Shown: positions 1 through 7,790 of the stretch, piece by piece
How positions within the stretch are numbered: position 1 is the first letter of the stretch
Layout of the letters: every line of letters begins with the position of its first letter
Assembly: GCA_021848705.1 (NCBI GenBank)
Contig: JAJZTT010000009.1
Location: 1-36,980, forward strand
Reading direction: 5' to 3'
From: Pseudomonadota bacterium
Lineage (GTDB): Bacteria; Pseudomonadota; Gammaproteobacteria; Burkholderiales; JABEVD01
DNA length: 36,980 bases
Translations under genes and position numbers: made by a program
The notes under the pieces: model-generated
The model's database searches: none
Told to the model about the DNA's origin: nothing
Seen by the model: only the letters and a program-made list of their open reading frames with translations

Positions 1-1533
1 AGAGAGTCCCTGCGGATAGCCGCTCCCGTCCATCCTTTCGTGATGCTGCAGCGCGATTTCCGCGACCGGCCACGGGAAGCTGACTTCCTTCAGGATTTCG
101 TAACCGACCCTGGGATGCTCCCTGAGGATCAGGATTTCCATTTCTGTGAGATTCGTCGGATTGACGAGCATTTCGGAAGGAACCTGGATTTTTCCGATGT
201 CGTGGATGGTTGCCCCCATCCTGATTCCTTCCATCCTGTGCTCTTCCAGCCCCATTTCTCTGGCGATATTGCAAGCGATATCCGCGACCCGCCTCTGGTG
301 TCCTGCGGTGTAGGGGTCCCTCGCCTCGATCGCCCGCGAAATCGCAGAAATGGTCTGGTGGAGGGTTTCGCGAAGCCTTTCGAGATGTTCGACGCTTTCC
401 TGCATCGCCTGGTTGCGCTCCTCCTCCATTTTCCTGCGCCCGGTGATGTCCATCGAGATGCCGAGAAGATGGGTCGGATTTCCATCCAGATCGTACAGTC
501 CGATCTTGGAGGTGTGCAGCCAGATTTCCTCGCCCGAAGCCTTCCTCACCGGTTCTTCCAGGATTTCGACCGCCTTGCGCCCCTCGAGCACTTCCCGGTC
601 CTTTTTCATGAAGAATTCCGCCTGCTCCTTTGGAAAGAGTTCCAGGTCGCTTTTTCCGAGCAGATCCTCCCTGGAATGGCCGAGGAGCTGTTCTCCCGCC
701 CGGTTGAACAGCTCGAAGCGAAGGTTTTGTGCATTTTTCAGGAACACCATCGAAGGGATGTGTTCCACGATGGAGTCGAGCAGCCTCCTCGACTCTGCAA
801 GCGCCTCACCCGCCCGCTGCTGTCGTCTGCCTCCTGCGTAAAGTCCGAGAAGGCCGAGCCCCCAGATCATGCCGTGTCCCATCCAGAGGGTGCGGGTTTC
901 GCCGTTTTCGATGGCGAGTGGGGCATCTATCGGGATGGAAACGCTGATGCCTCCCCGCACATCCCCGATCCTGTAGCCGGAGTGGCATTTCAGGCAGGAT
1001 TCTTCCATGTACATGGGTTTCATGAAACGAAAATATTCCTTTCCATCCTTCATTTTCACGATGCCCGACTTTTCCTTCGCCCCCTTTTCGAATTGCTTCA
1101 ATGCATCGGCTTCCCAGGGATCGGCCCGGTTTTTCGGGTTGAGCGGCATGAGGCTCGAGATGTGGCCGCGAACCGTTGAATCCTGCCTGTCCATGAGTTC
1201 ATGGACCTGCCTCGTCATGTAGGAGGAATTGAAAAGGGTGAGTTTTTTTCCGGAAGGGGTCGCAATGTCGCGATCGGGAACCTCCTTCAGGAAAGGGTTG
1301 GGTTCTGAATGCTTCGTCACCGGAACATAGATTCCGCCATAACCGATGACCCAGTTCCGGTAGGCGGAGTCCATGGTGTGGATCCCCTCCGCCTGGGCCT
1401 GGATCTCGGAATAAAAGGCCTTTTCGTGCTGGCGAATGCTGAAGGCGAGGGAGAATCCTGTGACGATCGTCCAGGCGAGCATCAGCAGTCGCGTGTGGCG
1501 ACGGATGCGCGGGAGCTGGTCGGGAGATTTCAT
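1..1533 (-). CDS. Heme-binding DUF3365/PAS/HD-GYP sensor, probable c-di-GMP phosphodiesterase (3' end outside window)
   Basis: The reading frame is open from an ATG to the window edge, giving 511 visible residues with the C-terminus missing. In order: a hydrophobic segment (about 17-32); a periplasmic DUF3365-like sensor with a c-type heme motif CLKCH at 180-184; a second membrane segment (about 217-233); a PAS domain (about 246-365); and an HD-GYP domain from about 390. The HD pair is in TIHDIGKIQVP (H444, D445) and the GYP motif in HHERMDGSGYP (497-507). HD-GYP proteins hydrolyse cyclic di-GMP. By inference, a heme-linked redox or gas signal outside the membrane is passed through PAS to c-di-GMP turnover. 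The gene starts 9 bases after the stop of the S4-domain gene, so they probably share a transcript. c-di-GMP often governs exopolysaccharide, but a link to the neighbouring operon is only suggestive. Confidence 0.9.
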   Translation of the reverse strand, partial: MKSPDQLPRIRRHTRLLMLAWTIVTGFSLAFSIRQHEKAFYSEIQAQAEGIHTMDSAYRNWVIGYGGIYVPVTKHSEPNPFLKEVPDRDIATPSGKKLTLFNSSYMTRQVHELMDRQDSTVRGHISSLMPLNPKNRADPWEADALKQFEKGAKEKSGIVKMKDGKEYFRFMKPMYMEESCLKCHSGYRIGDVRGGISVSIPIDAPLAIENGETRTLWMGHGMIWGLGLLGLYAGGRRQQRAGEALAESRRLLDSIVEHIPSMVFLKNAQNLRFELFNRAGEQLLGHSREDLLGKSDLELFPKEQAEFFMKKDREVLEGRKAVEILEEPVRKASGEEIWLHTSKIGLYDLDGNPTHLLGISMDITGRRKMEEERNQAMQESVEHLERLRETLHQTISAISRAIEARDPYTAGHQRRVADIACNIAREMGLEEHRMEGIRMGATIHDIGKIQVPSEMLVNPTNLTEMEILILREHPRVGYEILKEVSFPWPVAEIALQHHERMDGSGYPQGLS

Positions 1534-1542
1534 GGAGGCAGT

Positions 1543-1770
1543 TTAGTCCATCGACGGCAATTCCACGCGGATGAACAGGTCCCCGAACTGGACCGATTGG
1601 CCGGCCCGGATCTTGCGGGATTTGCGGGTTTCGGTCTTTCCGTCGACGAGGACGGCGCCGGAGGCGACCAGCGCCTTGCCCGCGCCGCCGCTGTCGCAGG
1701 CGCCAGCCAGTTTCAGCAGTGCGTGCAATTCGACAAATTCCCGGTTGAGGGTGATCCGGATTTCCTGCAT
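1543..1770 (-). CDS. S4-domain RNA-binding protein, YbcJ-like
   Basis: This 75-residue protein is essentially one S4 RNA-binding domain: the helical part FVELHALLKLAG, then the loop and strand around VASGAVLVDGKTETRKSRKI that usually contacts RNA. The length and layout match the YbcJ family, small ribosome- or RNA-associated proteins of unclear role. It is cytoplasmic with no signal peptide. The start is preceded by AAAGGA, a plausible ribosome-binding site. It heads a two-gene minus-strand unit with the HD-GYP sensor and diverges from the lipoprotein gene. The family call is firm; the biological role is unknown. Confidence 0.85.
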   Translation of the reverse strand: MQEIRITLNREFVELHALLKLAGACDSGGAGKALVASGAVLVDGKTETRKSRKIRAGQSVQFGDLFIRVELPSMD

Positions 1771-1824
1771 GACGCATCCTTTTGAAAATCGATATTGTAA
1801 GTGGGAAAAGGCTTTTGCCGATCC

Positions 1825-1830
1825 TATAAT
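1825..1830 (+). promoter_or_regulatory. Candidate -10 box for the lipoprotein gene
   Basis: A perfect TATAAT lies 31 bases before the lipoprotein start codon in the divergent intergenic gap. No convincing -35 is seen at the usual 16-18 base distance, so this is a weak, composition-based call. Confidence 0.35.
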
Positions 1831-1861
1831 TTTTCAGGAACCCAATTTTGCAGGAGGCGGC

Positions 1862-2359
1862 ATGAAAGGAACGATCCTGGTGATGATTGCGCTTTCGGTT
1901 TCAGCCTGCGGGGGAAGCGAGCTTTACCAGAAGGAAAAATTTTCGAAGGATTCGATCTACCGCAGGGAATATCAGGATTCGGCATCGAAAGTCTGCGAGG
2001 CGGCAGAATCGGTATTGCTCGGGAGCGGCTATCTCCTGGTGCAGCGCGAAGGGGATGCCTTTACTGCTAGAAAGGAATTCCAGCCCGAGAAGGAGTCCAA
2101 CGAGACTATCGAGTTCGGGGTGGTTTGCCGGGACGAAGCAGGGAAATCGGTCCTGTACGCCAATGCGGTCGAGACCCGGAACCAGTTGAAGAAGAGTACG
2201 CAATCGGCGAGCATCGGTCTTCCAGCCGCCGGATCGATTTCCTTTCCCTGGTCGAAAAGCGTGGAGGCGCTCATCAAGGTGGGGGGCAAGACCATCGACG
2301 ACAGGAGGTTCTACGCGCGGTTTTTCGATGCGGTGGAGTCCCTGCTGAAAAAGCGCTAG
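1862..2359 (+). CDS. Lipoprotein, DUF2242-like
   Basis: The 165-residue product begins with a short lipoprotein signal peptide ending in the lipobox LSVSAC, so Cys17 is probably lipidated and the mature protein sits in the cell envelope. The rest (KVCEAAESVLLGSGYLL, then a strand-rich region ending VESLLKKR) resembles DUF2242 lipoproteins, which are typical of betaproteobacteria and have no known function. The start is fixed by a strong AGGAGG six bases upstream and by the signal peptide; the open frame extends further 5' but that extension would bury the signal. Its TAG stop overlaps the folB stop on the other strand. Confidence 0.8.
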   Translation: MKGTILVMIALSVSACGGSELYQKEKFSKDSIYRREYQDSASKVCEAAESVLLGSGYLLVQREGDAFTARKEFQPEKESNETIEFGVVCRDEAGKSVLYANAVETRNQLKKSTQSASIGLPAAGSISFPWSKSVEALIKVGGKTIDDRRFYARFFDAVESLLKKR

Positions 2360-2706
2360 CGGCTCCGCTCGATCCGCACCCCCAATCGCTTCACGCCGTC
2401 CATTGCGTCGATCTTGGCCACCGAAAGCCTCACCCAGGGGGAGCCGAATTCCTCCATGATCATCTGGGCGATGTGTTCGGCGAGCGTCTCCAGCAGGGCG
2501 AAGCTGTGGGAGGCGAGCATTTCGCGTATCCTCAGGACCACCTTGCCGTAGTCGATGGTGTCGGAAATATGGTCGCTTCCGGGGATTCTTCCCTCCGGAA
2601 TGGCCATTTCGATGTCCATTTCGACCGGCTGGGGAAGTTTCCTTTCCCAGTCGTAGATGCCGATCATGGTTTGGGCGCGGAAGGCCTGGATGAAGATCAC
2701 GTCCAT
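2356..2706 (-). CDS. folB: Dihydroneopterin aldolase
   Basis: This is a 116-residue FolB of normal family length. The enzyme cleaves 7,8-dihydroneopterin to 6-hydroxymethyl-7,8-dihydropterin and glycolaldehyde in folate synthesis, in the cytoplasm. Visible family features are the N-terminal segment QTMIGIYDWERK, the central TIDYGKVVLRIRE, the active-site region FALLETLAEHIA with its conserved Glu, and the C-terminal strand VRLSVAKIDAMDGV. It diverges from plsY across about 50 bases and converges on the lipoprotein gene, with which it shares a CTAG at the stop codons. The folB-plsY pairing is common in beta- and gammaproteobacteria. Confidence 0.93.
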   Translation of the reverse strand: MDVIFIQAFRAQTMIGIYDWERKLPQPVEMDIEMAIPEGRIPGSDHISDTIDYGKVVLRIREMLASHSFALLETLAEHIAQMIMEEFGSPWVRLSVAKIDAMDGVKRLGVRIERSR

Positions 2707-2757
2707 TTATCGTCGATAGAAGGTAGAATTGCGGTTCGACATTTTAGAATATTTGGC

Positions 2758-3366
2758 ATGCTCAAGATAGCGATCATCTTATTCTCCTACCTGGCTGGTT
2801 CTGTTTCTTTCGCGGTTCTTTCGAGCAGACTGTTCGGACTTCCCGATCCGAGAAGCTACGGATCCGGAAACCCCGGTGCGACCAATGTGCTCCGGACCGG
2901 GAAGAAGGCTGCGGCGCTCCTCACCCTGATCGGGGACGGGGCGAAGGGTTCGGTTGCGGTGCTGGTGGCCCTGCATTTCTTTTCCGGCGAACCGGCGGTG
3001 ATCGCGGCGGCCGCGCTGGCCGCATTTCTCGGCCACCTTTTCCCGGTTTTTCTCGGATTCAGGGGCGGGAAGGGGGTTGCGACCGCGCTCGGCGTGAGTC
3101 TTGCGCTCGATCCGCTGTTCGGCGCATCCCTTGCGGGAACCTGGGTTCTGGTATTCCTGGCGACCCGGATTTCTTCCCTTTCCGCACTCATTGCATCGGT
3201 CCTCGCCCCGGTTTATGCGCTCCACTTTCTGGGGCACAACATCCTCTCGCTTTCCGTTCTCGCCATGAGCCTTTTGCTCGTCTGGCGGCACAAGTCGAAC
3301 ATCGTGAAACTTGCGAAGGGCGAGGAAGGTTCCTTCAGGAACAAGAAGGATCGGCCAGCTTCCTGA
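2758..3366 (+). CDS. plsY: Acyl-phosphate:glycerol-3-phosphate acyltransferase
   Basis: PlsY transfers an acyl chain from acyl-phosphate to glycerol-3-phosphate, making lysophosphatidic acid for phospholipid synthesis at the inner membrane. The 202-residue protein has the expected length and several hydrophobic helices. It carries the signature loops: GSGNPGATNVLR near residue 40 (acyl-phosphate and catalytic region) and FLGFRGGKGVATALG near residue 100 (glycerol phosphate binding). The start is the ATG directly ahead of the first hydrophobic helix (MLKIAIILFSYLAGS); a much longer upstream extension of the frame lacks any homology and runs through folB antisense. Confidence 0.95.
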   Translation: MLKIAIILFSYLAGSVSFAVLSSRLFGLPDPRSYGSGNPGATNVLRTGKKAAALLTLIGDGAKGSVAVLVALHFFSGEPAVIAAAALAAFLGHLFPVFLGFRGGKGVATALGVSLALDPLFGASLAGTWVLVFLATRISSLSALIASVLAPVYALHFLGHNILSLSVLAMSLLLVWRHKSNIVKLAKGEEGSFRNKKDRPAS

Positions 3367-3383
3367 AGCGAAGCCCCACGGAG

Positions 3384-3412
3384 TGGACCGGAAATCGGGA
3401 AAGGGGTAGAAT
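3384..3412 (+). promoter_or_regulatory. Sigma70-like promoter of the polysaccharide operon
   Basis: A -35-like TGGACC (3384-3389) and a -10-like TAGAAT (3407-3412) are separated by an ideal 17 bases. Transcription would start near 3419, giving a leader of about 20 bases before the regulator's start codon. It is the only good promoter in front of the co-directional genes that follow. Confidence 0.55.
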
Positions 3413-3413
3413 C

Positions 3414-3432
3414 GCGTTCAACGATTGAACGC
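3414..3432. promoter_or_regulatory. Perfect 19-bp palindrome, probable operator
   Basis: GCGTTCAA and its exact reverse complement TTGAACGC flank a 3-base spacer. The palindrome starts one base after the -10 box and covers the predicted transcription start, a classic repressor position. Its size and symmetry fit a dimeric winged-helix MarR-type protein, and the next gene encodes one, so autoregulation is inferred. The alternative reading is a short mRNA hairpin near the ribosome-binding region, but there is no U-tract. Confidence 0.55.
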
Positions 3433-3438
3433 AGTGTC

Positions 3439-3819
3439 ATGCTGAACGACGAATTTCAATACAAAATCATGAAGCGCCTGGAGGAAGATCCGGAGATCAG
3501 CCAGCGGGAACTCGCCCGTGATCTCGGAATCAGCCTCGGCAAGGTCAACTTCTGCCTCAAGGCGCTCGTCGAGAAGGGCTTCGTCAAGGCGGGCAATTTT
3601 CGCAACAGCAGCAACAAGAACGCCTACGCCTACCTGCTCACCCCGCGCGGGATCGAGGAAAAGGCGAGGATCACCCTGGCATTTCTGCGATACAAGCTCT
3701 CGGAATACGAAGCGCTTCAGCAGGAAATCGAAAATCTCAAGCGCGAAGCGGCTGCGCTGCAGCGAGCGGCCCAGTCTTCTTCCCGGGAAGAGCTTCTTCT
3801 TTCTTCACGTGCCGGATAG
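3439..3819 (+). CDS. MarR-family EPS-associated transcriptional regulator
   Basis: This 126-residue DNA-binding protein has an N-terminal winged helix-turn-helix (EISQRELARDLGISLGKVNF, about 20-40), a wing region around NSSNKNAYAYLLT, and a C-terminal coiled-coil-like helix (EYEALQQEIENLKREAAAL) likely used for dimerisation. It matches the small MarR-type regulators found at the start of exopolysaccharide operons. It is the first gene of the polysaccharide run, 24 bases ahead of wbpB, and a palindrome sits over its own promoter, so it probably controls itself and the operon. No clear Shine-Dalgarno is seen before the ATG, so translation may be weak. Confidence 0.85.
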   Translation: MLNDEFQYKIMKRLEEDPEISQRELARDLGISLGKVNFCLKALVEKGFVKAGNFRNSSNKNAYAYLLTPRGIEEKARITLAFLRYKLSEYEALQQEIENLKREAAALQRAAQSSSREELLLSSRAG

Positions 3820-3843
3820 GCATGTCATCCAGCGAGCAATTCC

Positions 3844-4902
3844 ATGCACAATTATCCATCCATCACAGACCGTAAAATCCGCCTGGCACTCGTAGGCTGC
3901 GGGCGCATTTCCGCCAATCATTTCGGGGCGATCGAAAAACATGCCGATCGGGTCGAACTCGTCGACGTTTGCGACGTGGACGGTGTTGCGCTCCAGAAGG
4001 CGGTGGAGCGCAGCGGCGCGAAAGGGCATTCGAATCTTACCGACATGCTGGAACACTCGGAGGCCGATCTCGTGATTCTTTCCACGCCGAGCGGACTGCA
4101 TCCGGAGCAGACCATCCAGATCGCGAAAGCCGGAAAGCACGTGATGACCGAGAAGCCGATGGCCACCCGCTGGAGCGACGGCGTGCGCATGGTGAAAGCG
4201 TGCGACGAGGCGAATGTCCGGCTGTTCGTGGTCAAGCAGAACCGTCGCAATGCCACCTTGCAGATGCTGAAGCAGGCGGTGGAGCAGGGCAGGTTCGGGA
4301 AAATCTATTCCGTTGCCGTGAATGTGTTCTGGACGAGGCCCCAGGAATATTACGACAGCGCCAAATGGCGCGGAACCTGGGAGTTCGACGGGGGCGCGTT
4401 CATGAATCAGGCAAGCCATTATGTGGATTTGCTGGACTGGCTGATCGGCCCGGTCGAAAGCGTGATGGCCTACACGGCGACGCTTGCACGCAATATCGAG
4501 GTCGAGGACAGCGGGGTCGCTGCATTGCGCTGGAGAAGCGGCGCGATGGGTACGCTCAACGTGACCATGCTGACCTATCCGAAGAATCTGGAAGGAAGCA
4601 TCACCATCCTTGGCGAGAAGGGAACGGTAAGGATCGGCGGGGTGGCGGTGAACGAAATCCAGGAATGGAAATTTTCCGAGGCGAGGCCCGAGGACGAGGC
4701 CATCGGCAATGCGAGCTACCAGACCACTTCGGTCTACGGGTTCGGTCATCCGCTTTATTACGACAACGTGATCAGGACCCTGAGGGGCGAGGCGGAGCCG
4801 GAAACGGACGGTCGCGAGGGATTGAAGTCTCTCGAACTTCTGATCGCGATGTACCTTTCGGCAAGGGACGGCCGCCGCGTTGCACTCCCACTGGAATACT
4901 GA
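3844..4902 (+). CDS. wbpB: UDP-GlcNAcA 3-dehydrogenase (WbpB/WlbA type, Gfo/Idh/MocA family)
   Basis: The 352-residue protein has an N-terminal Rossmann fold ([14 protein letters not shown], about 14-27), the family motif EKPMATRW (about 103-110) and a C-terminal substrate domain with [18 protein letters not shown], including the conserved His. WbpB/WlbA oxidises C3 of UDP-N-acetylglucosaminuronate, first step of UDP-2,3-diacetamido uronic acid synthesis. Known members hold NAD tightly and regenerate it by reducing 2-oxoglutarate to 2-hydroxyglutarate. The wbpD and wbpE genes follow directly, confirming the pathway. The 6-dehydrogenase that supplies the substrate (WbpA) is not in the window. 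Confidence 0.92.
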   Translation: MHNYPSITDRKIRLALVGCGRISANHFGAIEKHADRVELVDVCDVDGVALQKAVERSGAKGHSNLTDMLEHSEADLVILSTPSGLHPEQTIQIAKAGKHVMTEKPMATRWSDGVRMVKACDEANVRLFVVKQNRRNATLQMLKQAVEQGRFGKIYSVAVNVFWTRPQEYYDSAKWRGTWEFDGGAFMNQASHYVDLLDWLIGPVESVMAYTATLARNIEVEDSGVAALRWRSGAMGTLNVTMLTYPKNLEGSITILGEKGTVRIGGVAVNEIQEWKFSEARPEDEAIGNASYQTTSVYGFGHPLYYDNVIRTLRGEAEPETDGREGLKSLELLIAMYLSARDGRRVALPLEY

Positions 4903-4904
4903 GC

Positions 4905-5477
4905 ATGTCCGTGACCATCCATCCTTCAGCGATCGTCGACGAAGGCGCGACGATCGGAGACGGTACCAGAATCTGGCACTGGGTGCACATCTGTTCCGGC
5001 GCGAAAATCGGGGAGCGGTGCTCTTTCGGGCAGAATGTGTTCGTCGGAAACCGGGTCGTCGTCGGCAACAATGTGAAGGTGCAGAACAACGTTTCCATCT
5101 ACGACAACGTGACGCTGGAAGACGACGTGTTCTGCGGACCGAGCATGGTTTTCACCAATGTGTACAATCCCCGTTCGGCGGTTTCCAGAAAGGATGAGTA
5201 TCGCGACACCCGGGTGAAGCGCGGAGCGACGCTGGGCGCGAACTCCACCATCGTGTGCGGGACGACGGTCGGCGAACATGCCTTCATCGGCGCAGGGGCG
5301 GTGGTCAACCGGGATGTTCCGGCCTATGCGTTGATGGTCGGGGTTCCCGCAAAAAGGATCGGCTGGATGTGCAGTTGCGGGGTCAGGCTGGAACAGTCCG
5401 GCGAAGCAGCGAAATGTCCGGCATGCGGCAAACTGTACAGGATCACTTCCAACCTTTGTTCTCCCATCATTGAATGA
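4905..5477 (+). CDS. wbpD: UDP-2-acetamido-3-amino-2,3-dideoxyglucuronate N-acetyltransferase (WbpD/WlbB type)
   Basis: This 190-residue left-handed beta-helix enzyme uses acetyl-CoA to acetylate the 3-amino group made by WbpE. Hexapeptide repeats run through the first 150 residues ([19 protein letters not shown], then [20 protein letters not shown]). The family segment [11 protein letters not shown] is followed by a loop and the coil-closing [10 protein letters not shown]. The C-terminus carries two Cys pairs, CSCG and CPACG, resembling a small zinc ribbon found in only part of the family. The ATG lies two bases after the wbpB stop; the longer upstream frame is antisense-like extension inside wbpB and was discarded. 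Confidence 0.92.
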   Translation: MSVTIHPSAIVDEGATIGDGTRIWHWVHICSGAKIGERCSFGQNVFVGNRVVVGNNVKVQNNVSIYDNVTLEDDVFCGPSMVFTNVYNPRSAVSRKDEYRDTRVKRGATLGANSTIVCGTTVGEHAFIGAGAVVNRDVPAYALMVGVPAKRIGWMCSCGVRLEQSGEAAKCPACGKLYRITSNLCSPIIE

Positions 5478-5478
5478 C

Positions 5479-6582
5479 ATGACGATCAATTTCATCGACC
5501 TCAAGGCGCAATACCAACAAATCAAATCGGATGTCGACCGCAGAATCCATGCGGTGCTCGACCACGGGCAATACATCATGGGGCCCGAGGTGTTCGAACT
5601 CGAGGAAAAACTCGCCTCCTACGTCGGCGCGAAGCATTGCATTTCCGCTTCGAGCGGAACCGACACGCTCATGATCGCGATGATGGCCCTGGGGATCGGG
5701 CCGGGGGACGAGGTGATCACCACGCCCTTCACCTTCATCGCAACCGGCGAAATGATCGCGCTCCTCGGTGCGAAACCGGTATTCGTCGACATCGATCCCG
5801 CAACCTGCAACATCGACCCCTCGAAGATCGGTGCGGCGATCACTTCCAGAACGCGCGCGATCATGCCGGTGAGCCTGTACGGACAGTGCGCCGATTTCGA
5901 TGCGATCAATGCGATCGCAGAAAAATACGGGATTCCCGTGATCGAGGACGGCGCGCAATCCTTCGGCGCAACCTACAAGGGGAAGAAATCCTGTTCCCTT
6001 TCCACCATCGGTTCGACGAGCTTCTTCCCGAGCAAGCCGCTCGGCTGTTACGGCGACGGAGGCGCGCTTTTCACGAACGACGACCATCTTGCGAAGGCGA
6101 TGCGCGAAATCCGCGTGCACGGACAGGATCGCCGCTATCATCATCCCAGGATCGGCATCAACGGAAGGCTCGACACCATCCAGGCTGCGGTACTGCTCGC
6201 GAAGATCGAGATTTTTCCTGCGGAAGTGGAATCGAGAGGGGAAATCGGCGCGCGCTACAGCGAACTCCTGTCGAAGATCCCGGGGGTCGTCACCCCCTAC
6301 ATCGAGCCCTTCAACACCAGCGTGTATGCGCAATACACGGTGCAGGTCGAAAACCGCGAGGAAGTGCTGAAGAAGCTCAAGGATGCGGGGATTCCGACCG
6401 CGGTGCACTACCCCGTGCCACTCCATCTTCAGCCCGCATTTTCCGGCCTCGGTCAGGGCGAAGGGAGCTTCCCGGTTGCGGAATCCATGGCGAAGAAGGT
6501 GATGAGCCTGCCGATGTATCCCTTCATGGATGAAGACACCCGAACGAGGATCGTCTCTGCAATGCAGGAAGCGCTGGGGTGA
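5479..6582 (+). CDS. wbpE: UDP-3-oxo-GlcNAcA aminotransferase (WbpE/WlbC type, DegT family)
   Basis: This PLP enzyme transfers the amino group of glutamate to C3 of the WbpB product, releasing 2-oxoglutarate. The 367-residue protein opens with NFIDLKAQYQQIK and carries the WbpE hallmarks: ASSGTDTLMIAMMALGIGPG, VSLYGQCADFDAINAIAEKY, VIEDGAQSFGATYKGK and the PLP-lysine segment FFPSKPLGCYGDGGA. The ATG one base after the wbpD stop fits the family N-terminus; an in-frame TTG nine bases upstream is the alternative. It is translationally close to wbpD and overlaps the next gene. The 2-oxoglutarate it makes is the likely oxidant for WbpB. Confidence 0.92.
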   Translation: MTINFIDLKAQYQQIKSDVDRRIHAVLDHGQYIMGPEVFELEEKLASYVGAKHCISASSGTDTLMIAMMALGIGPGDEVITTPFTFIATGEMIALLGAKPVFVDIDPATCNIDPSKIGAAITSRTRAIMPVSLYGQCADFDAINAIAEKYGIPVIEDGAQSFGATYKGKKSCSLSTIGSTSFFPSKPLGCYGDGGALFTNDDHLAKAMREIRVHGQDRRYHHPRIGINGRLDTIQAAVLLAKIEIFPAEVESRGEIGARYSELLSKIPGVVTPYIEPFNTSVYAQYTVQVENREEVLKKLKDAGIPTAVHYPVPLHLQPAFSGLGQGEGSFPVAESMAKKVMSLPMYPFMDEDTRTRIVSAMQEALG

Positions 6583-7772
6583 AAACAACCGACATCGTCA
6601 TCGTGGGCGCAGGCATAGTCGGGCTTGCAATCGCCCGGGAACTGAAGGCGCGCGACTCCGGACAGAAAATCCTGATCCTCGAAAAGGAGCCGGAACTCGG
6701 GCGCCATTCCAGCGGAAGGAACAGCGGGGTGCTCCATTCCGGGATCTATTACCCGGAAAACTCCATCAAGGCCAGGGTCTGCGCGGAAGGCGCGAAAGAG
6801 ATGGCGGAGTTCTGCAGGGCGCGTTCCCTGCCTATCGAACGCCTCGGCAAGGTGGTCGTTCCGGTGCGGGAAGAAGACGACGGGCTGCTCGATGTGCTTT
6901 TCAGGCGCGGTCAGGCGAACGGCGCAACGGTGGAAATGATCGATGCAAAAACCCTCGCCGAAATCGAACCCGATGCGCGTTCTGCGAGCGGGAGGGCGCT
7001 GTATTCTCCAAACACTTCCGTGGTCGAGCCGAAGGCGATCCTGAAAGCCCTGGCGGATGAACTCGGGAAACAGGGTGTCGAAATCCGGCTCGGCGAGGAA
7101 GTGAGGCACATCGATCCGGAAGGAATCCTCACCACGAATACGGGCCAAATCGGCTTCGGACACCTGTATAATACTGCGGGGCTTTTTGCGGACAAGATCG
7201 CGAGATATTTCGGAATGGGGGAGAAATATACGATCCTGCCTTTCAAGGGGATCTATTATCTTCTCGACGAAAATTCCGGACTGCGAGTCAACGGACTGAT
7301 CTATCCAGTGCCCGACATGAGCGTTCCCTTCCTCGGCGTGCATGTCACGAAAGCGGTCAGCGGCAAGATTTATCTCGGCCCCACCGCCGTACCGGCTTTC
7401 GGCCGGGAAAACTATACCGGCTTCGAGGGTGCGAATCTTTCCGATGCGGCGGGAATCGGCGTCCAGCTTTTCCGTCAATATGCATCCAACAGGATGGGAT
7501 TCAGGAAATTCGCGCACGAGGAAGGCTTGCGTTTTTTCAAGCGCAATTTTGCCGAGGCGGCCGGCGCACTGATGCCGGGTTTGCGGCCCGGGCATTTGTT
7601 GAAATGTTCGAAGGTAGGAATGCGCGCCCAACTTCTCGATCGGGAAAAGGGCGAGCTTGTCATGGATTTCGTCGTGGAAAAGGGGAAAAACTCGACGCAT
7701 ATTCTGAACGCAGTATCGCCTGGATTCACCAGCGCGTTCAGCTTTTCCCGATTCGCATTGGATCATGCTTGA
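6579..7772 (+). CDS. lhgO: L-2-hydroxyglutarate oxidase-like FAD protein
   Basis: The 397-residue protein is a DAO-family flavoprotein with an N-terminal dinucleotide fold (IVIVGAGIVGLAIARELK) followed by GRHSSGRNSGVLHSGIYY, the signature of L-2-hydroxyglutarate oxidase (LhgO/YgaF). The C-terminal HILNAVSPGFTSAFSF also fits. LhgO oxidises L-2-hydroxyglutarate to 2-oxoglutarate and passes electrons to the membrane quinone pool. The GTG start overlaps the wbpE stop (GTGA), so the two are translationally coupled. As WbpB-type enzymes make 2-hydroxyglutarate, this gene plausibly recycles that by-product. The family call is strong; the pathway role is inferred from context. A sugar oxidase role is possible but less likely. 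Confidence 0.85.
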   Translation: MKTTDIVIVGAGIVGLAIARELKARDSGQKILILEKEPELGRHSSGRNSGVLHSGIYYPENSIKARVCAEGAKEMAEFCRARSLPIERLGKVVVPVREEDDGLLDVLFRRGQANGATVEMIDAKTLAEIEPDARSASGRALYSPNTSVVEPKAILKALADELGKQGVEIRLGEEVRHIDPEGILTTNTGQIGFGHLYNTAGLFADKIARYFGMGEKYTILPFKGIYYLLDENSGLRVNGLIYPVPDMSVPFLGVHVTKAVSGKIYLGPTAVPAFGRENYTGFEGANLSDAAGIGVQLFRQYASNRMGFRKFAHEEGLRFFKRNFAEAAGALMPGLRPGHLLKCSKVGMRAQLLDREKGELVMDFVVEKGKNSTHILNAVSPGFTSAFSFSRFALDHA

Positions 7773-7790
7773 TTTATTTGGAGAATATGG

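Noticed and set aside
40-1179. 379-codon open frame on the plus strand
   Set aside because: It is the antisense shadow of the heme/PAS/HD-GYP sensor, whose minus-strand frame carries clear domain motifs; the plus frame has none.
2357-2372. Short GC hairpin after the lipoprotein stop
   Set aside because: The stem is only four to five pairs and no T-run follows, so it is not a convincing terminator.
2125-2757. Long 5' extension of the plsY frame
   Set aside because: It overlaps the lipoprotein gene and runs antisense through folB; plsY homology begins at the ATG at 2758.
3367-3438. JUMPStart/ops element ahead of the operon
   Set aside because: No GGCGGTAGC-like core is present in the leader.
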